This document shows, one piece after another, positions 1 through 6,438 of a stretch of 14,548 bases of DNA (positions are counted from its first letter, which is position 1; each line of letters begins with the position of its first letter). A program made the position numbers and the translations under genes. Below the pieces are notes generated by a model. That model worked only from the letters and a program-made list of their open reading frames with translations. It was not told where the DNA came from and searched no databases. The DNA lies in assembly GCA_018268545.1 (NCBI GenBank), contig JAFDWI010000289.1, positions 1 through 14,548 of the forward strand, in the 5' to 3' direction. Origin of the DNA: Actinomycetota bacterium (GTDB lineage: Bacteria; Actinomycetota; Acidimicrobiia; Acidimicrobiales; Iamiaceae).

Positions 1-1
1 A

Positions 2-721
2 CACCGCCGGTCCGAGCCGCCCTCCGACGCGGCGGTCGCGGCCGGCGAGGTTGCCGTGTTCTCGCGACTCGCAGGGTTCACGATCCTCGCGGTCGGTGTC
101 GCCGGTGGGGTGCTGGCGTTCATCGAGGTCGGGTCGATCCGGGGTCTGACCTCGACGGCGTACGGGCGCATGGTGATCGCGAAGATCGTGTTGCTCGTCG
201 TGCTCGCAGCCCTCGGAGCGTTCAACCGGTATCGACTCGTACCGGCGGTGTCGGCGCGACCGGATCGCGGCCTGCGCTGGACCTACCTGAGGCGCACGCT
301 GGCCGCCGAGGCCTTCGCGATGGTCGCGGTGCTCGGTGTCACCGGCGTGCTCGTCGATTCGGTCCCGGCCCGGACCGCGGTCGCGAGCCGGGCGGTCTAC
401 TCGGCGACCGCGAAGATCGGTTCGGGGAGCGTGAACCTGGTGATCGACCCGGCACGCACCGGTCCGACCGCGCTGCACGTCTACCTGCTCGACGCACACG
501 GTCGGGCCGACGATCACGTGCAGTCGATGTCGGTCTCGTTCACCCAGACGAAATTCGGCCTCGGACCGATCTTCGAGGATCTGCGCCGCGCGGGGCCGGG
601 CCACTACGTGACGAACGGGACGTTGTTCACCGTGGCGGGCACCTGGAAGGTGACGGTGTACGTACGGGTCGACGAGTTCACCGAGAATTCCGTGGTGCTG
701 CAGGCGTCGATCCACTCCTGA
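2..721 (+). CDS. CopD-like copper-resistance membrane protein, C-terminal part (5' end outside window)
   Basis: The reading frame is open to the left edge, so this is the 3' part of a larger gene; the GTG at 56 is internal rather than a true start. The visible part begins with a CopD-type region (AGEVAVFSRLAGF, then a TM helix, then GSIRGLTSTAYGRMVIAKI and a second helix followed by NRYRL), which is typical of the CopD/YcnJ family proposed to move copper across the membrane. A third hydrophobic helix (AFAMVAVLGVTGVLV) leads to an extracytoplasmic domain of about 115 residues, rich in beta-type sequence, that resembles the FixH/YtkA-like domains often fused to actinobacterial CopD proteins. 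The assignment to CopD is by recognised sequence pattern; copper as substrate is inferred from the family. It ends 78 bp before the next likely start, in the same direction. Confidence 0.75.
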   Translation, partial: HRRSEPPSDAAVAAGEVAVFSRLAGFTILAVGVAGGVLAFIEVGSIRGLTSTAYGRMVIAKIVLLVVLAALGAFNRYRLVPAVSARPDRGLRWTYLRRTLAAEAFAMVAVLGVTGVLVDSVPARTAVASRAVYSATAKIGSGSVNLVIDPARTGPTALHVYLLDAHGRADDHVQSMSVSFTQTKFGLGPIFEDLRRAGPGHYVTNGTLFTVAGTWKVTVYVRVDEFTENSVVLQASIHS

Positions 722-745
722 GCAGAAGCCGTGCAGCGGTACCGG

Positions 746-751
746 TACGAT
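746..751 (+). promoter_or_regulatory. possible -10 element (TACGAT) for the glycosyltransferase pair
   Basis: TACGAT fits the TANNNT form used elsewhere in this window. It would start transcription near 758, giving a leader of about 42 nt before the ATG at 800, with no clear Shine-Dalgarno. No good -35 is visible. It lies within the possible longer reading frame from the GTG at 731, so if it is a promoter the ATG at 800 is the start. Confidence 0.3.
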
Positions 752-799
752 CATGTCGGTCGAAGCGAACGATCCGGTCGCTCGACCGACGACGATCCC

Positions 800-2386
800 A
801 TGAACGCATCCCGCGCGGGTCGCCCGCCCGATGAGCCCTCGCCATTGTCCCCGTCGTCGGCGCCGCGCACCGGCGTGTGGTGGCAGCGTGACCGGACCGC
901 GGTTGCGGTGATCTGTGTGCTCGCCGCGATGCTGTGGTGGGTTCGTCTGCACGGCCCGGCGTGGTCGATGGAAGAGGCGATGATGTTGCAGGCGCCGGCT
1001 CGGGTGAACCACGGCGCGATCCCGGGGCGTGACTTCGACTGGTTCTACGGGCCGTTGTCGCTGTTGGTGCCGGCCGGGGTGTATCGGGTCGGTGGTGCGA
1101 CGCTCGCCGTCGAGCGTGCGGTCGGTGCGGCCTATGTGGCCGGGGTCGGTGTGGCGTTGTACTTCGTCGGGCGCAGGTGGAGCTTCGCGATCGGCGTGGC
1201 GATGGGCGTCATCGCGGTGTCGATCGGCGCGGTGTCGATGACGGCACTGCCGATCATGGGTGCCGTCGCGGCCTTCGTCGCGATGGTCGCGTTCGCGGTG
1301 AGCGACCTCTCACCGACGCGTGCCGCGTGGGCGGTCGGACTCTCGGGCGCGCTGGCGATCGGGTTGCGCCCGGACTTCGCGATCTTCGTGGTGGTGCTGC
1401 TCGTCGTGCTCATGGGTGTCCGCGCCGTGCGGCCGGTTGCGTGGGTGGCGTGTGCGGTCGGGCTCGTGCCGTATCTGTGGCCGGTGATCGGCGCGGGCCT
1501 CGGCGCGACGTGGCGGAACCTGGTGACCGACGCGACGAGCGTCGCCTCCGAACGGCACCTCGGGTGGCATCCGGGGCTCGCCGGTACCGGGATCCTGGCG
1601 CTCGCCGGTATCGCCGTGTCGGTCGGTGCGGTGATCCTGGGGATCACCGGAGCGCGGGGCCCGAGGCGCGTCGCGTTGATCGGGTCGGGGGTGATCGGGC
1701 TGTGTCTGGTTCCCGAGTACTTCCAACGAGCCGATCCGGTGCACGTGGTGTACGTGACGATGGTGCCGTTGGCGGTCTCGGTGCCGGTGTTCCACGAACT
1801 GGTCGGACGGACGGGGTTGTGGCGTGACCGCCCGGGTCGACGCGAAGCGCTCGCGATCGCGCTCGCGGTGGTCCTGGTCGCCGGGATCCGACCGAAGTTC
1901 GTGGCACGTGCCACGGTGCGTGACCTGCGCAGCCGGATCACCGACACCGCGACCTACCCGGTCGCCACCAGAGGCGCGGTCTGGTATTTCCGCGACACCG
2001 CCGATGCTTCGGCGCACCGGAGGATCGTCGACGCCGCGGCGAGGATCGCGCGACCCGGTGACGTGCTGTTCGTCGGACCCGCCGACCTCGACCGCCCGAG
2101 CTACACCGACGGCAGCTTCTACACGTTGTTGCCCCGCTATGCACAGACGACGCACTTCTACGACTTCCATCCACGGATCGCCCGGACCGAAGGCGGCCGG
2201 TTGGCCGACGATGTGCGCACCGCGGATGTGCTGATCCTGTGCAATGTCGGTTTCGACGAGGACAACGCGTCGAGTCGGCGAGGTTCGCAACAGGCGAGCC
2301 GGGTCGTGGCCGAGGTCTTCCGGAGGATCGACCGGGCCGGCAAGTGCTCGTTGTACGTGCGGCGCGAGCCGCGGGTGGCCCGGTGA
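800..2386 (+). CDS. multi-TM glycosyltransferase-like membrane protein (GT39/RgtA-D type)
   Basis: A protein of 528 residues if started at the ATG at 800; a GTG at 731 would add 23 residues of low-complexity sequence and is less likely. After a Pro/Ser-rich cytoplasmic start there is a TM helix (AVAVICVLAAMLWW), then a loop with acidic residues (WSMEEAMMLQAPARV) and a DFDWFYGPLSLL segment. This layout is that of lipid-phosphosugar-dependent GT-C enzymes of the PMT/GT39 kind, in which the first extracytoplasmic loop carries the catalytic acidic residue. About ten more hydrophobic helices follow. The last roughly 150 residues form a soluble domain (VGPADLDRPSYTDGSFYTLLP and beyond) that probably faces outside. 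The exact donor and acceptor cannot be read. It overlaps the next glycosyltransferase by GTGA, suggesting co-translation and a joint role in a cell-surface glycan. Confidence 0.65.
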   Translation: MNASRAGRPPDEPSPLSPSSAPRTGVWWQRDRTAVAVICVLAAMLWWVRLHGPAWSMEEAMMLQAPARVNHGAIPGRDFDWFYGPLSLLVPAGVYRVGGATLAVERAVGAAYVAGVGVALYFVGRRWSFAIGVAMGVIAVSIGAVSMTALPIMGAVAAFVAMVAFAVSDLSPTRAAWAVGLSGALAIGLRPDFAIFVVVLLVVLMGVRAVRPVAWVACAVGLVPYLWPVIGAGLGATWRNLVTDATSVASERHLGWHPGLAGTGILALAGIAVSVGAVILGITGARGPRRVALIGSGVIGLCLVPEYFQRADPVHVVYVTMVPLAVSVPVFHELVGRTGLWRDRPGRREALAIALAVVLVAGIRPKFVARATVRDLRSRITDTATYPVATRGAVWYFRDTADASAHRRIVDAAARIARPGDVLFVGPADLDRPSYTDGSFYTLLPRYAQTTHFYDFHPRIARTEGGRLADDVRTADVLILCNVGFDEDNASSRRGSQQASRVVAEVFRRIDRAGKCSLYVRREPRVAR

Positions 2387-3255
2387 GCCGCACCGATGAG
2401 GTTCGCCTCGCCTATGTGATCTCGGCGTACCGCTACCCCGGGCAACTCGTCACGTTGGTCGACGCGTTGGACGAGCCGACCACGTCGATCGTGATCTCGG
2501 TGGACCGGGCCACCGACGACGCCACGTTCGAGGCGATGTGGCGTCCCCTTGTGGGGCGACGCAACGTCCATTTCCTGCCTCGCCACTCGAGCCCGTACCG
2601 GAGCTTCGGGCATGTGCGGTCCACGCTTCGGGGGATCGACCATCTGCTCGGTTCCCGGATCCCCTTCGATCACCTGTCGGTGATCACGGGTCAGGATCTT
2701 CCGATCAAGTCGAACGACGAGATCCGCCGACGCCTCGACGAGGCCGACGGCGACGGGTTCATCGAGTACTTCTCGCTCCCCGACGACCTGTGGTCCGGCG
2801 GCGGCATGACCCGGTTCTCGTCGATGTTCCTGCACACGCACCGTCGCCACCTGTCGATCGGGCGGCGCCGTTTCGCCGGTCTGATCCCGCCCGGTTTGCC
2901 CTTCGACGTCACCCCGTTCGGCGGGTCGGGTTACTGGACGTTGCCACGCGACATCGTCGAGTACGTCGCCGGCTTCGTGCGACGGAATCCGGCGTGGGTC
3001 CGGTACTTCCGCACGACCGACATGCCCGACGAGACGTTCTTCCACACGATCGTGCTGAACTCGCCGTTCGCGTCGCGCATCCGGTGCGACGATCTTCGCC
3101 ACATCGATTTCACCGATCCGGTCGAGGTGCCCCGGATCTGGCGGAGCGACGACTACGACGCGCTCGCGGCCAGCGACGACCTGTTCGCCCGGAAGTTCGA
3201 TGCGACGGTCGACTCGGGGATCATCGAACGGGTCGTCGCGAACCTGGCCAGCTGA
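2383..3255 (+). CDS. GT14 family (core-2/I-branching type) glycosyltransferase
   Basis: A 290-residue protein starting at the GTG that overlaps the preceding stop (GTGA, 2383-2386); the frame extends further upstream, but this start fits the operon. The N-terminus LAYVISAYRYPGQLVTLVDAL followed by SIVISVDRATDD, NVHFLPRHSSPYRSFGHVR and HLSVITGQDLPIKSNDEI (about residues 98-114) is the characteristic pattern of the Branch/core-2 N-acetylglucosaminyltransferase family (GT14). These enzymes transfer GlcNAc or, in some bacterial and plant members, other sugars, without the DxD metal motif. The C-terminal MPDETFFHTIVLNSP (about residues 214-228) matches the conserved acidic catalytic region. No signal peptide or TM helix is seen, so it is likely cytoplasmic or membrane-associated. 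Its sugar specificity is unknown. The last 35 bp overlap the convergent Fur-family gene. Confidence 0.8.
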   Translation: MSRTDEVRLAYVISAYRYPGQLVTLVDALDEPTTSIVISVDRATDDATFEAMWRPLVGRRNVHFLPRHSSPYRSFGHVRSTLRGIDHLLGSRIPFDHLSVITGQDLPIKSNDEIRRRLDEADGDGFIEYFSLPDDLWSGGGMTRFSSMFLHTHRRHLSIGRRRFAGLIPPGLPFDVTPFGGSGYWTLPRDIVEYVAGFVRRNPAWVRYFRTTDMPDETFFHTIVLNSPFASRIRCDDLRHIDFTDPVEVPRIWRSDDYDALAASDDLFARKFDATVDSGIIERVVANLAS

Positions 3256-3712
3256 GCGCGCCGGGCGGCGCGGTGTTCGACGCCGAACAGCGTCCACAGG
3301 TTCCGACGAGGTCGAGTTCGTGGGTGACGTCGCCGAAGCCGTGCGCGGCGGCGACCGAGTCGAGCCCGGCTTCCAGGCTCGCTTCCAGCGACGGTGGCAT
3401 CACGAAGTCCTCGATGCGGCCACACGTGCCGCACACCAGATGGTGGTGGTGTTCGCTGAAGGCTTCGGCGAGCTCGTAGCGGGTGAACTCGTCCAGGGCA
3501 CTCAAGCGTCGGACGACACCGTTGCGTTCGAGCACGGTGAGGTTCCGATACGCCGAGCTCTGGGCGAGGCCGTCGCAGGCGTCGAGCAGTTCCTGCATCG
3601 TCAAGGGGCCTTCAGCAGCTGCGAGTGCGTCCACGATGGCGCGGCGGCCCGTGGTGTAGCGCTGGTTGTCGGCCCGGAGTCGTTCTCCCGCGGTGTCGTG
3701 CAGGTCCGGCAT
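3221..3712 (-). CDS. Fur-family metal-responsive transcriptional regulator
   Basis: A 163-residue protein, normal for Fur/Zur/PerR. The N-terminal half is a winged helix (LTMQELLDACDGLAQSSAYRNLTVLERNGVVRRL, residues 37-70), with the SSAYRNLTVL recognition helix of the family. The dimerisation domain carries YELAEAFSEHHHHLVCGTCG with four consecutive histidines (88-91) and two CxxC pairs, C94/C97 and C139/C142, which form the usual structural zinc site. Which metal it senses (Zn, Fe, Mn) or whether it senses peroxide cannot be decided from sequence. ATG at 3712 is chosen; the codon before it (GTG, 3715) is an alternative start. The 3' end runs 35 bp into the convergent GT14 gene. It is divergent from the DsbA-like gene, with an inverted repeat between them. 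Confidence 0.88.
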   Translation of the reverse strand: MPDLHDTAGERLRADNQRYTTGRRAIVDALAAAEGPLTMQELLDACDGLAQSSAYRNLTVLERNGVVRRLSALDEFTRYELAEAFSEHHHHLVCGTCGRIEDFVMPPSLEASLEAGLDSVAAAHGFGDVTHELDLVGTCGRCSASNTAPPGALSWPGSRRPVR

Positions 3713-3720
3713 CACGTTCC

Positions 3721-3726
3721 ACGCTA
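3721..3726 (-). promoter_or_regulatory. possible -10 element (TAGCGT) of the Fur-family gene
   Basis: On the minus strand TAGCGT is followed by 8 nt and then the ATG at 3712 (5 nt to the alternative GTG). This fits a leaderless or nearly leaderless transcript, but the spacing is one off from the 7-nt pattern seen elsewhere in the window. Confidence 0.35.
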
Positions 3727-3765
3727 ACGGGAATGCCGAAGGCGTCGGTGATGGTTGACCCGTGC

Positions 3766-3786
3766 GGTGCCACAGGGTGTGGCACC
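3766..3786. promoter_or_regulatory. perfect 9-bp-arm inverted repeat, candidate operator
   Basis: GGTGCCACA, a GGG spacer, then TGTGGCACC. The arms are perfect reverse complements. It lies in the 102-bp region between the divergent Fur-family and DsbA-like genes, centred 64 bp before the first ATG base and 39 bp before the second. It is GC-rich and does not resemble the AT-rich Fur/Zur boxes, so it may serve another regulator, or act as a hairpin in the DsbA-like 5' UTR. Confidence 0.5.
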
Positions 3787-3814
3787 TCGTCGAGACGATC
3801 GGAAGTCACCGGAA

Positions 3815-4468
3815 ATGTTGGTCGAGATCTGGGTTGACGTGGTGTGTCCGTGGTGCGCGGTCGGTCATGCGCGCTTTCGACGTGCGCTGGAGGATTTCGC
3901 ACACGCAGGCGATGTCGAGGTCGTCTACCGGAGTTACGAACTGGATCCGAACGCGCCTGCCCGACGGCGGGGTTCGATGACCGATCATCTCGCGGCCAAG
4001 TACGGGCTGAGTGTGGACGAGGCCCGACGGATGAACGACCACATGGTCGAGGTGGCCGCACTCGACGGTCTGACCTTCGACTTCGATCGGGCGCGGGCAG
4101 GCAACACCTTCGATGCGCATCGGCTCTTGCAGCTCGCCCTCGTCCGTGGCTGTCAGCACGAGTTGCTGGACTCGTTCCTGCGCGGCTACTTCGCCGAGGG
4201 GATGCCGGTGGCCGACCACGACGCGCTCGTCGAGCGGGCGGTCGCCGTCGGGCTCGACGCGGCCGAGGTCGCCTCGGTGCTCGGGGGTGACACGTACGGG
4301 GCCGAGGTGCGCGCGGACGAGCTTCGTGCCCATCAGTTGGGTGTGACCGGTGTGCCGTTCTTCCTCGTCGACGGGCGTTTCGCGATTCCCGGCGCACAGC
4401 CGATCGAACGGTTCGTCCAGGCGCTGGACCGGGCGTGGGCCAAGATCACGGCGTCACCGGTTCCCTGA
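3815..4468 (+). CDS. DsbA-family (FrnE-like) thiol oxidoreductase
   Basis: A 217-residue cytoplasmic protein beginning MLVEIWVDVVCPWCAVG. The CPWC motif (residues 11-14) at the end of the first beta strand is the thioredoxin-fold active site of the DsbA/FrnE/2-hydroxychromene isomerase-like group. The cis-proline loop is in GVTGVPFFLVDGRFAIPGAQ (Pro181), and the intervening helical insert is of normal size. FrnE-like proteins carry out disulfide exchange in the cytoplasm, and some are linked to oxidative or metal stress. The start is the ATG at 3815, preceded by GGAAG (3801-3805) at a suitable distance; the frame extends upstream to 3755 but adds non-conserved sequence that crosses the inverted repeat. 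The neighbouring Fur-family regulator makes redox or metal control plausible, but this is inference. Confidence 0.85.
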   Translation: MLVEIWVDVVCPWCAVGHARFRRALEDFAHAGDVEVVYRSYELDPNAPARRRGSMTDHLAAKYGLSVDEARRMNDHMVEVAALDGLTFDFDRARAGNTFDAHRLLQLALVRGCQHELLDSFLRGYFAEGMPVADHDALVERAVAVGLDAAEVASVLGGDTYGAEVRADELRAHQLGVTGVPFFLVDGRFAIPGAQPIERFVQALDRAWAKITASPVP

Positions 4469-4493
4469 AGGCGCCCGGGCGGCCGTGGCGACC
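4469..4493. other. short convergent intergenic gap with CGCCCGGGCG palindrome
   Basis: Only 25 bp separate the stops of the DsbA-like and PPK2 genes. They contain the perfect 10-bp palindrome CGCCCGGGCG (about 4472-4481). There is no U-tract, so an intrinsic terminator is not supported. Confidence 0.3.
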
Positions 4494-5288
4494 TCAGGCG
4501 CGCGTGTACCGCTCGGGGATCCGACGTTGGGCATCCACCGGTGGGCGCTCGTAGGCGCGTTTCTGGCGGGGGGGAAGTTCCAGTGGCGCATGCTCGATCG
4601 GTTCGTACGGCACCAGCGACAACAGGTGGGAGATCAGGTTCAGGCGCGCGATCCGCTTGTCCTCGGCGTCGACGACGAACCACGGTGAGGTGTCGGTGTC
4701 GGTGGCGGCGAACATCGCGTCCTTGGCTTCGGCGTAGTCGACCCACCGCGCCCGGGCCTGAAGATCCATCGGCGACAGCTTCCACCGCTTCGCCGGGTCG
4801 TCGATCCGAGCCTGGAACCGTCGTTCCTGTTCGGCGTCGCTGACCGAGAGCCAGTACTTGACGAGCTGGATCCCCGAACGGATCAGTTCGGCCTCCAGGT
4901 GCGGGCAGGTGCGGAGGAACTCGGTGTACTCGTCGTCGGTGCAGAACCCCATGACCCGCTCGACCCCGGCACGGTTGTACCAACTGCGGTCGAACAGCAC
5001 GATCTCACCTGCAGCGGGCAGGTGCGTGATGTAGCGCTGGAAGTACCACTGGGTGCGTTCACGATCGGTGGGGACACCGAGTGCGACCACGCGGCACGTC
5101 CGGGGGTTGAGCCGAGCGGCGATCCGTTGGATGGCCCCGCCCTTGCCGGCGGTGTCCCGCCCCTCGAACAGCACGACGAGGCGATGACCGGTGGCGACGA
5201 TCCATTCCTGCATCCGGACCAGTTCGGTCTGCAGGCGGGCGAGTTCGGCCTCGTGGTCGGCGCGCGCGAGGCGGATCGGTTCGTCCAT
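4494..5288 (-). CDS. ppk2: polyphosphate kinase 2 family protein (single-domain)
   Basis: A 264-residue protein with one PPK2 domain. The Walker A region is FEGRDTAGKGGAI (K49) and the Walker B region is EIVLFDRSWYNRAGVERV (D100, R101), both diagnostic of PPK2. WYFQRYITHLPAAGE, SVSDAEQERRF, DDPAKRWKLSPMDLQARARW and SPWFVVDAEDK follow in family order. PPK2 enzymes transfer phosphate between polyphosphate and nucleoside (di)phosphates; the single-domain form of about 260-300 residues usually phosphorylates NDPs or runs in reverse, but the sub-class is not resolved here. The start is the ATG at 5288, because an upstream extension of the frame reads into the divergent lipoprotein gene and because TACGAT lies exactly 7 nt before this ATG. 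Cytoplasmic. It is convergent with the DsbA-like gene. Confidence 0.93.
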   Translation of the reverse strand: MDEPIRLARADHEAELARLQTELVRMQEWIVATGHRLVVLFEGRDTAGKGGAIQRIAARLNPRTCRVVALGVPTDRERTQWYFQRYITHLPAAGEIVLFDRSWYNRAGVERVMGFCTDDEYTEFLRTCPHLEAELIRSGIQLVKYWLSVSDAEQERRFQARIDDPAKRWKLSPMDLQARARWVDYAEAKDAMFAATDTDTSPWFVVDAEDKRIARLNLISHLLSLVPYEPIEHAPLELPPRQKRAYERPPVDAQRRIPERYTRA

Positions 5289-5295
5289 GGCGCCG

Positions 5296-5301
5296 ATCGT
5301 A
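5296..5301 (-). promoter_or_regulatory. -10 element (TACGAT) of ppk2, leaderless arrangement
   Basis: On the minus strand TACGAT is followed by exactly 7 nt and then the ATG at 5288. Transcription from the usual distance would begin at or next to the A of the ATG. Confidence 0.55.
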
Positions 5302-5333
5302 CCGAGGTCGTGTCGCCTGGTCGGCGGGTCCCC

Positions 5334-5339
5334 TACGCT
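5334..5339 (+). promoter_or_regulatory. -10 element (TACGCT) of the lipoprotein gene, leaderless arrangement
   Basis: TACGCT is followed by exactly 7 nt and the ATG at 5347. Together with the divergent ppk2 -10 element, the 58-bp gap is a bidirectional leaderless promoter region. No strong -35 is visible for either. Confidence 0.55.
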
Positions 5340-5346
5340 CTCGGCC

Positions 5347-6378
5347 ATGACCCGCCCTGGCCGCTGGACCCGTGTCGTCGCCGTGTTGATTGCCGCGGCG
5401 GTCATGGCGTCGTGTTCGTCGTCGCACTCGACCACCGCGTCGTCGGGGGCCGCGACGACCACGACGATCGGGTCGCCGCTGGCACCGGTCACACCGGGTC
5501 GCGTCGGCTACGGCGTCGGGAGGCGGGACATCCTGTTGGTCGATCGGACCCGTGGCACTGACGCCGACCCCAAGAACGACGTGCCGGCCAAGGACGACCG
5601 GGTCCTTCCGACGGTGGTGCTGTACCCGACGACGAACCGGCACGACGACGCGGTCGCGAACGGTCATCGGATCGCGCCGGGTCGGTTCCCGTTGTTCGTG
5701 TTCGCCCACGGGGTCACCGCGAGCGGACCCGCCTACGTCGGTGTCGTCAAGCAGATCGTGGCGGCCGGGTACGTCGTCGCACTCCCGACCTTTCCGCTCA
5801 CCTCGGGCCCCAAGGGTTGGGGAAACCTCGGTCAGGTCGTGAACCAACCCGGTGACGTGTCCTTCGTGATCGACCAGTTGGAGGCCCAGGGGACCGCGGA
5901 CGGCGGACTGCTCGGCGGGCATCTCGCCCCTGCGGTGGTCGCGGTCGGGGGCCATTCGCTCGGGGCGATCACATCGCTGTTCTTCTACAACTCGTGCTGT
6001 CGCAACACGAAGATCGCCGCGGTCGTCGCGGTCAGCGGGCTGCTGTTCCCCGCGTCGGACACCTCGGACAACTACGACGATCCGCCCTCGGACCTCCCGC
6101 TGCTGCTCCTGCACGGCCAGAAGGACAAGACCGTCCCCTACGACAGTTCGGTGCACACCTTCGATTCGTTCACCAAGGTGCCGCGTGCGTTCGCGACCTT
6201 CCCCGACGCGACCCATGTCGGCATCCTGGTGTCGCCCTCGTTCGCGCCGACGGTGATCGCGTTCCTGGATCTCGAGCTGCGCCACGACCCTCGGCGTTGG
6301 CGGGCCCTGGGAGCGAAGCTCGCCGCCGACGGCGATGCGACGATGCAGGTTGCCGGAGGTGTCCCGAAACCCGGTTGA
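5347..6378 (+). CDS. secreted alpha/beta-hydrolase lipoprotein
   Basis: A 343-residue protein. The start MTRPGRWTRVVAVLIAAAVMASCSSS has a positively charged n-region, a hydrophobic core and a lipobox-like MASC with Cys23 as the probable lipidation site, followed by a Ser/Thr-rich linker. The fold is an alpha/beta hydrolase: LFVFAHGVTAS (oxyanion region, HG at 121-122), nucleophile Ser204 in GGHSLGAITS, likely acid Asp260 in LLLLHGQKDKTVPYDSS, and His290 in FPDATHVGI. The order and spacing resemble PAF-acetylhydrolase/PET-hydrolase/cutinase-like lipases, but the substrate cannot be assigned. A CC pair follows the nucleophile helix (NSCCRNTK). The ATG at 5347 is chosen because it gives the signal peptide and sits 7 nt after TACGCT. 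It is divergent from ppk2 and convergent with modC. Confidence 0.87.
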   Translation: MTRPGRWTRVVAVLIAAAVMASCSSSHSTTASSGAATTTTIGSPLAPVTPGRVGYGVGRRDILLVDRTRGTDADPKNDVPAKDDRVLPTVVLYPTTNRHDDAVANGHRIAPGRFPLFVFAHGVTASGPAYVGVVKQIVAAGYVVALPTFPLTSGPKGWGNLGQVVNQPGDVSFVIDQLEAQGTADGGLLGGHLAPAVVAVGGHSLGAITSLFFYNSCCRNTKIAAVVAVSGLLFPASDTSDNYDDPPSDLPLLLLHGQKDKTVPYDSSVHTFDSFTKVPRAFATFPDATHVGILVSPSFAPTVIAFLDLELRHDPRRWRALGAKLAADGDATMQVAGGVPKPG

Positions 6379-6438
6379 ACGCCGGTGCGTTCGCGGACGT
6401 TCTCGCCCCGCCGGCCGGGTCGACCGGTTCCGGGTTTC
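6366..6438. repeat. widely spaced inverted repeat across two convergent stop codons
   Basis: GAAACCCGG (6366-6374) and CCGGGTTTC (6430-6438) are perfect reverse complements separated by 55 bp. The left arm lies in the last codons of the lipoprotein gene and the right arm overlaps the stop of modC. It could form a bidirectional terminator-like structure in read-through RNA, but the long loop makes that weak. Confidence 0.35.

Noticed and set aside
731..799. GTG at 731 as the start of the GT39-like gene
   Set aside because: The 23 added residues look non-conserved, there is no Shine-Dalgarno, and a TANNNT element lies inside; ATG 800 is preferred, though not proven.
1132..1947. Long minus-strand open frame opposite the GT39-like gene
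   Set aside because: It is Thr/Arg/Pro-rich with no recognisable domain and lies fully antisense to a gene with clear TM and family features; such frames are common in high-GC DNA.
3713..3814. Canonical Fur or Zur box between the Fur-family and DsbA-like genes
   Set aside because: No AT-rich 7-1-7 type sequence is present; the only strong symmetry is the GC-rich inverted repeat, reported separately.
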